NCBI GenBank assembly: GCA_032622095.1
Contig: CP136069.1
Coordinates: 200,866,690 to 200,930,689, forward strand
Reading direction: 5' to 3'
Source: Siphonodentalium dalli
Taxonomy: Eukaryota > Mollusca > Scaphopoda > Gadilida > Siphonodentaliidae
DNA: 64,000 nucleotides
Shown here one piece after another: positions 57,908 to 64,000 of this stretch. Each line of letters opens with the position of its first letter. Position 1 is the first letter of the stretch. Under the pieces are notes generated by a model. It searched no databases, had not been told where the DNA came from, and was given only the letters and a program-made list of their open reading frames with translations. A program made the position numbers and the translations under genes.

Positions 57908-58364
57908 TGGCTTCGAAGATAAACATGTACCATACAACGATCTACGTCCGCTATTTTATAGGCAAGTATATAGTATAAGTGTACAAATATGGTATCGATT
58001 TGAGGGAAGGAATATTCAATGTATACATATGAAGTATGCTGCCTAGATAATTATCAATGCTTACCAATATGACATCAAATGGCACTCTCATGTTTTCCTT
58101 GACGATTGCGTTTCGCTGACCACGGATCGGCGTTGTAATAGTGACTCGTTATATATTATCCGCGAGGGAGATAGTGATTAATAGAATATGTATACTCAAG
58201 AAATTCCATGACGCTTTACAGTTGCTTCCGCGCATTGGTTGGATGAACCACCAGTCTTAGTCGAGGATATTGTATTTCCTGATCGACTCGATCTGTCTTC
58301 TCTGACTGTGATGGGGTCACCCCACGTATTAACCAGGGCGCTGACCTATATTTACTATTAGTTA
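57908..58364. other. No gene seen
   Basis: Non-coding. Confidence 0.4.
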
Positions 58365-58515
58365 TTACTTTCTATATTTACCATACTGGGGATGGCAGGA
58401 AGACAGTCTTGCCAGATTATGCCATCCCCCACAATATACGACAGAATTATCTATAATTGTTATCATTATTATGTAATATGTATGTGTATTGAAATAAAAT
58501 ATCCTATCCTATCCT
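58365..58515 (+). mobile_element. LINE 3' end with stem-loop and (ATCCT)n tail
   Basis: GGGGATGGCA (58388-58397) pairs with TGCCATCCCC (58420-58429); the loop contains GGAAGACAGTCTTGCC. The 3' end is GAAATAAAATATCCTATCCT plus ATCC. The stem-loop and its GGAAGAC loop match LINE-G's 3' end although the tail unit differs. No coding part. Confidence 0.65.
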
Positions 58516-59661
58516 TAACAACTTCAGATCACAAGAACTCGTTTAGTCGTTGATTTATTATGATTTCAAATGACGACGGTCGTTGGTGACGTGTGTGTGT
58601 ATGCAGCACTTGCTATAGTTTAAAACGGTATTTATTCCATGGAAAATTACCATAATTATGTAAAATACATCAGATGAATAAAACAAATGTCATGAAACTG
58701 ATTCGACACCAACCTTTTTGCTTATCGTATTCGTATAGGTTTCGTTTTCGATATTCATATTAGTTTATCTCACGAACACTGGCACCAGAACCTGGTCGTA
58801 TGCGTGTGATATGGCGTCACCACTTTACTATTAATGTTGTGATTAGTATAACTACACTGTACATTGTATCTGCAATAAACTGTTAGACAAAAGCGTGATG
58901 CGCGTTGCATCGATATTGTGTTTGTGCAGCCAAACCTGATTGCGTGGAAGCGGTTTATCTCCGTATTGTATACACAGTGCATGGACATGTACATATCTGC
59001 AGTCGCCGTTAGATATGGATCTCAGTACATGGGCGATGCGGATAAATCATCCCTAATTTGGTCTCAAATTAAACAGCTGGACAAGTTGATGCCCTAACCA
59101 ACAGAAAGTTCAAACTGACCATAGCTTTGTATTGTCCCGATAGTTTAAGTGTCCAATATATAATGTAACATTTTTGGTTTTCAAACCAAGCCCGCCCATC
59201 CCCGTCGGGGTGTTGCTATATGCTCGTAATTTCTAACAAGTTTTAGTCAGTTGAAAAATAATAAGATATCAATTAGAATATTGCAAAATTAAAGGGGTGC
59301 AAACAAACAAACAAAAGCCCTATAGTCACGTCCCTGTGTCTCCCATGTCGCCACTTCCATGTCTGAGTCTACTACGATTGTGCGATAACGGCTGAAATTG
59401 TCAAATCCATGTCAATGGTTGAGTATCCACTGCTATGCATGACACTTAGAATGGTTATCGAGTTAAATCATACTGTGAACGGGGGGTTTTCAAGTTGGAA
59501 TTCGGATTTTCGCCGAAAAACTCATCACAAAAGTTTGATCTGGTGCCGCAGTTCCAACTGTGGTCAAACTATTGTATGAATTACTATGGAAATGTAATGA
59601 CTTGCTGACGAATAATTGAAAAAACCTGACATATGAAATGAGTTGAAATTATTTTAATTCT
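58516..59661. other. No gene seen
   Basis: Non-coding. No element recognised. Confidence 0.4.
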
Positions 59662-60051
59662 GTGATTTTCGGACCAGGAAATGTTTTGCTTTTATACCAA
59701 AATTCAAATTTTGTCCTAATTTCGGTCAAATGTTTGGACTGGAATGGTCAGCCTATGGACAATTCGAATTATAATAATAGGGGATATCAGGTTGTGAGTT
59801 ACCAGCAGTTTCAAAGCATAAAGAGCATGTTGGAAAATTCCAATCCTTTGGGGATATGGGTTGTGCGGGGTATCTTTAGTCGCGGACTTGGACATTTCCA
59901 ATTAGTTCAAGGGGTTATATCAGGAAATTGTCTATTAGGTGGACAAATGTGGGTCGGAGTCACTCTACCACATCCTTGGTGTTATGTCTGTACCTCGTTC
60001 GATAGCAGTCCTGTCGGAGAAACTCATAGCCATGATCTGTGTATATCTTAG
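59662..60051 (+). CDS. Unrecognised 129-codon frame, probably fortuitous
   Basis: It is the longest frame of the region not explained by a repeat. The translation is rich in Gly, Asn and Val with two C-x-C-like spots (CYVC) and no signal peptide, membrane segment or known motif. No splice context or promoter was found. Kept only because of its length. Confidence 0.12.
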   Translation: MIFGPGNVLLLYQNSNFVLISVKCLDWNGQPMDNSNYNNRGYQVVSYQQFQSIKSMLENSNPLGIWVVRGIFSRGLGHFQLVQGVISGNCLLGGQMWVGVTLPHPWCYVCTSFDSSPVGETHSHDLCIS

Positions 60052-60809
60052 ATGGTCGAGGGACCTCCATCGTTGCCCAATAGATTTGAACGAAAATCTT
60101 CGAACCTACAGAGCTCGACTACCTGTTGAGCTGACACAGCGCGATTGCTGATTTCTGTTGAAAGATGTTGCAGTTGAGCAGATGATTATATATATATCGT
60201 ACAACTTTTCAAAACACAACATGGCGGGAACACATCATATACCTTGAAGCATTTCAATAACGTTTACGACTCCAATACCAGAGATTATATATATATATAT
60301 ATTTATTAAGTGTGGAGAGCACTGGCGCAGGTCGTATCCGATTTCTTATATAATTATTTCGTGGAACTAGCTAAATTTTGTTAGGTTGTGTCGGAAATTG
60401 ACATGAAATTGCGTTTGAGCATTGTTGCCATATGCTATGATATATGGAACAAGCTAAATTTTGTTACGTTGTGTCGGAAATTGACATAAAATATCTATAT
60501 CTATATAATTTGGTGTGGTAACTCGGGGTACCGGACCGCAATGCGAACAAACCGAGTATAACGATCAAGCCGATTAAAGCCACAAAGTAACTTTATTTTT
60601 ATTTAAAAACAAATTGTATATAACACCAAAATAATTGTGTTAAACTGAGCAAGGAGTTCAATCTAAAAACAATATCAAAATTAAAATTTTCAAACACAGT
60701 TTAATTTATATTGTAAATGGGTTTTTTTTGGGTCAAAATCAAAAGCTTAGAATGATCAAATGTGCGCGACGCTCACAAATGAGCCACAGGCGCCTGTGCC
60801 GCTGAATAA
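60052..60809. other. No gene; short repeats
   Basis: AGCTAAATTTTGTTAGGTTG plus TGTCGGAAATTGACAT occurs twice (about 60368 and 60453), and there are (AT)n tracts at about 60189 and 60284. Confidence 0.5.
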
Positions 60810-62011
60810 GGGCGCGTACACATGGCGGGCAAGAAAATATCAGGTATGCCCCATGTGACTTACTTGACCAATCAAATAAATAATACCGGAAAATATTCGA
60901 CGAAAGCAGGGCGCTGATATTTTATAGCCAGTTGGTGATATGTGTTCACCTTGATTGGTGGCCATCGGTATTCGTTAACTAATCTCTATAAGGGACACGC
61001 TGGTAACCGTTCACGCACTCGAATTATGATCCATCAATATTATCGCCTGTTTCAACAATTGACTTCGTAATTCCATTTTGGATTGTTTGACATAATCGCT
61101 TAGCTATTATATGCATATGTGTGGGGACATATATATCTTTTGAGGGTTTCCGCTGACGGAGGATGTCCATGGATTTCCAACTGCACCCCTCTTGAATCGG
61201 GCCAAAGACCCAATATCACTCACATACTTGAATTTGCACACCTTCCATCGTCTTTGAATTTCCGATATGGTACCTCACATACCTTGAATTTTGACTTGAT
61301 ACCGGGGAGGGAGGGGCCTAGAAGAAATTCCAAACCAATAATTATACCAAAGTAGGAAAAATGCAAATGTTGGTCTAAAACCACGAATTCCACATACATT
61401 AATGGTTGAAAAATCAGATTACAAGAACAATTTCAAACCATTGTTGGTGTGAAAGTTCCAACTAATATTGTTTCCAAGTTGGCGGGGGTCTCATGTCCCC
61501 ACATGCACCCATGTAAGTTCGGTAACGTAATGTACACCACAGCCTCATGCACCAATCAACAATCTCTGAAATCTTCATATGGGGTCTCAATGGGGGTGGG
61601 GTCATCCGATTTGCCACAAAACCATAATAACAATTGTCACCCCACATATACATGCACTATGCAATTATAACATTTCCAAATTTCCAAATAACGTGACCAC
61701 TTTCTCATTATGCAGACGGTCTTTATGCATGAGATCAGCAACGTTGCTAATCCCACCCGACTTCGGTAATACATGTCAACAGTTGGAAATTTCAAAAAAT
61801 CTATGAATTGCCAAAATGGACTATAGGTTATTTACCGGACGCAATTCACTTGAACCAGCATGACTGACACTGTTCTGATTGAGCTCAATCAACGCTATCA
61901 AAACCGCCGCGTTTTCACGAGCGTAATCTTTGCAGCAAGAAAATATCAGTGTGCAATTGTACCTGATATTTTCTTGCAGATATTTTCTTGCAGCTTCATG
62001 TGTACGCGCCC
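60810..62011. mobile_element. PIF/Harbinger-like MITE with TAA duplication
   Basis: Termini GGGCGCGTACACATG / CATGTGTACGCGCCC; TAA at 60807-60809 and 62012-62014. The inner part of the arms shares GCAAGAAAATATCAGGTA, repeated near the right end. 1.2 kb without transposase. Typical of non-autonomous PIF/Harbinger elements. Confidence 0.85.
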
Positions 62012-62394
62012 TAAAGGGTCCCTAAGTTTCAGCTAGTAGTTCAAACATATTCATCAACCTACTTTGATTTCCCCTACTGGGCTTGACGAGAGACAAACGA
62101 TCATTAACAGGTTACAATTTGGGTCGCCAAGGCGCCACGTGACTATAAACACTTTGACAATTTGTATTTTCGAACTTTATTTTACGTTGATTGTTGTGCA
62201 TATTTCCGCCGCCCCAAACTCCAAACAAGTCACGTTTCTGGACCAGTAAATACAAGATGAAAGGTATCTGTCCTAATATCATTCAAACGTGATCAAACAA
62301 AAGTCATTGTCCGGGCCATCGATCGACATGTGTCACCTGAGTTCGTAACATGTTGATGCATCAGTCGATCAATCATTTCTGGTATTACATTTAT

Positions 62395-62403
62395 TATATA
62401 AAA
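62395..62403 (+). promoter_or_regulatory. TATA box of the signal-peptide gene
   Basis: TATATAAAA lies 48 bp before the start codon. Transcription would begin near 62425-62430. If it starts upstream of 62425, the leader contains a 7-codon upstream frame (ATG 62425 to TAA 62446-62448). No RNA evidence is available. Confidence 0.55.
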
Positions 62404-62450
62404 CAGTGCAGACCATCAGCAGTAATGATACCGAAAACACCCAAGTAAAA

Positions 62451-64000
62451 ATGAAGTCATTCAACTGTGAACTGTGTTTGGTAAGTATATATTAACTTTC
62501 AGTATTATTTTAATTGCTACTTTCCATTTAGGAAGTTCAGTATTCAGAGGCATGATCATTCTCACATATCCAATCACGTCTTACTTAATCCAAGCAACCA
62601 CGTCTTATTTAAACGGACATGGCTCATTCGATCCTCCAAATTTTTGTCTACGTAATTCTGAGCGACGAATACGATAGGTCGATAAATACATGAACTATTG
62701 ATATACCGGCTTCATATGCTCTGAGAAACACTTGCCAAAGCCACAGACATTTTGCAGCCGTTTTCAACTTTCGCCAGATGTCAGATAAACGCTCTTTATT
62801 GCTACCATAGCAGGAATAGACTACCACGGAACGCTTTTTTCTGTCCCATGTCGTATAAATGGTCGTTTTTTTGTTTGGGACCCAAACACCGTATTCACTG
62901 TTGTATTTTTCATTACCTCAATGCGTCTTTTTGGCTTACATAATGCTCGTTGAAAGGTAGTTCAGATATTTATCGATGTATTTCTATACTGAGATAAGTT
63001 CAAAAGCGAAAACTATTATGTGTATTTTGGAGCACAAACCGCCATGCGGCTTTAAAGTCAGTTGGCTCCAAAATACACATCATACTATTCACCTTATAAT
63101 ACTCGCTTTCTGTATCGAAACAGGTCGATAAATACCTGGAATACCTTTCCCAAAATGACGCACTGAAGTCATGCACAATACAACTTTGAACACGATGTTT
63201 GGGTAAAAAAAACTGCAATTTGAACGACATGGCACAGGAAAGAGCGTTCCGTGTTAGTCTAGTCCTCATATGGTTTAACAAACAGTGTTTGCTTCGAAAA
63301 TTTAAATCAGCTGAGCAAACGTCTGTGACCATGGCACGTTTTTCCAGAGTACAAGTCGGTATGTCAATATTTCGTGTATGTGTCAACCTATCGTGTACCT
63401 CCTTCCAAATTACGTGGACAAAACGCTCGTACGCTGCTGTGTCTGTTATTTTGGGTTATGGCTGTCACGTTATTATAGTTTACCTATACTAGGTTGCGCT
63501 GGTGTATCTGTTGGTCAGGGTTAGGGTTTGAGTTAGTGTTAGGGTTAGGTTCAGATTTAGGGTTTGGGTTATGTTGGTTTGGGTTAGGGTTAAGTTATTA
63601 CGGTATTCTCCTTTTCCAGGTGGTGCTGCTGGTATGCCTGTTGCCATTCTTTGCCGATGCACAGTGCTTTGTGAGTATGATACATTACAGACCGTCATCA
63701 TTTAAATACACATAATCATGCATATTAACATACACAAAACACGAACATTTAGTGCAAACAAGAGACAAACGAAAGAGGAGATAAGCTGTCAGTCTTGCGT
63801 ACCATTATAAGTGTAGACAGAGATACATATTACCAGATTGACACAAAAACGCTACGCGTGTATTCTATTGAACATATGGTCGAATGACTAAACTGGTTCT
63901 CCATCTGCTTTTCGTATTTATTTATCAATAAATGGTTCTTTTTAGTCCATCCAGAGAGATAGCAAAGCCCGTGGGTCATCTGACCACAATATAATTTGCC
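62451..64000 (+). CDS. Secreted protein gene, 5' part (three exons, runs off window)
   Basis: Exon 1 (62451-62480) encodes MKSFNCELCL and ends at donor GTAAGT. Exon 2 (63620-63670) follows the acceptor TTCTCCTTTTCCAG and encodes VVLLVCLLPFFADAQCF, with donor GTGAGT. Exon 3 (63946 to beyond 64000) follows TTCTTTTTAG and stays open in phase 0 (SIQRDSKARG...). All junctions are phase 0. Joined, the first ~25 residues form a classic signal peptide: short polar start, Val/Leu-rich core, cleavage likely at ADA/QC. The mature protein would start with Gln-Cys. The product would enter the secretory pathway. The family is not recognisable from this much sequence. The TATA box upstream supports the start. 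Intron 1 (1139 bp) is filled by two MITEs and TTAGGG-like repeats. Confidence 0.65.
62613..63051 (+). mobile_element. TTAA MITE family D, copy 3
   Basis: 439 bp flanked by TTAA (62609-62612 and 63052-63055), ends ACGGACATGGCTC / CGCCATGCGGCT. Lies in intron 1 of the signal-peptide gene. Confidence 0.85.
63060..63425 (-). mobile_element. TTAA MITE family D, copy 4 (inverted, degenerate)
   Basis: CTCCAAAATACACATCATAC through CCAAATTACGT is the inverted, more diverged form of copy 3, placed head-on next to it. One terminus (GCCACATGG) is lost, and the other decays after 63425. Confidence 0.7.
63515..63597 (+). repeat. Degenerate (TTAGGG)n, telomere-like
   Basis: GGTTAGGGTTTGAGTTAGTG, TTAGGGTTAGG and GGGTTAGGGTTAAG are variants of the animal telomere hexamer over about 83 bp, 22 bp upstream of the exon 2 acceptor. 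Confidence 0.85.

Noticed and set aside
1-64000. tRNA, 5S rRNA or snRNA genes
   Set aside because: Reading for B-box-like GGTTCGANTCC and conserved rRNA blocks gave no convincing candidate; a covariance search would be needed to exclude them formally.
1-64000. Endogenous virus or LTR retrotransposon
   Set aside because: All reverse transcriptase pieces have non-LTR (LINE) motifs; no protease, integrase, LTR pair or primer-binding site was seen.

Overview
The window looks like repeat-dominated nuclear DNA of an invertebrate animal. It is AT-rich, has no bacterial operons, and carries many LINE (non-LTR retrotransposon) fragments, TTAA-flanked MITEs, large foldback elements, minisatellites and introns with GT...AG borders. 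Frequent ACATGTA-type motifs and the mix of LINE 3' ends would fit a mollusc or another marine lophotrochozoan. That assignment is an inference; no single-copy marker gene is present to prove it.

Layout. 0.4-8.0 kb is a nested insertion site. An old minus-strand LINE is split by a 0.49-kb TTAA element and by a 5.65-kb foldback element, and the foldback itself carries a second LINE. 8.4-13.6 kb holds a 0.51-kb element with a perfect 10-bp target duplication, hairpins and two copies of a ~440-bp TTAA MITE. 13.6-17.6 kb has a GC-rich island, a LINE 3' end, a dimeric 112-bp satellite and two palindromic elements. 18.4-25.2 kb holds several MITE families and a 27-bp minisatellite. 26.5-31 kb has LINE remains and a 36-bp minisatellite. 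31.4-34 kb has a TTAA element nested in a palindromic element, a proline-rich repeat exon candidate and an unusual tandem array of exon-like 21-mers. 34.5-36.8 kb and 40.2-42.7 kb are two LINE copies; the second keeps a long open reverse transcriptase. 43.7-46.2 kb is a 2.5-kb foldback. 47.6-49.3 kb is a higher-order satellite. 51.9-56.1 kb has two PIF/Harbinger-like elements inside inverted repeats. 60.8-62.0 kb is another such element with TAA target duplications.

The only convincing host gene is at the right edge (62.4 kb to beyond 64 kb, plus strand). It has a TATA box, a short first coding exon, a second exon completing a signal peptide, and an in-phase third exon leaving the window. Its first intron is filled with MITEs and degenerate telomere-like repeats.

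The most distinctive structure is a palindromic module: a pair of 69-bp near-perfect hairpins that are reverse complements of each other. It occurs about nine times in at least three different terminal shells, several with TTAA ends and CCCTTTACCCAACA termini like piggyBac-type MITEs. Three of the copies sit at the centre of a further inverted repeat. No transposase for any of these families is encoded in the window.
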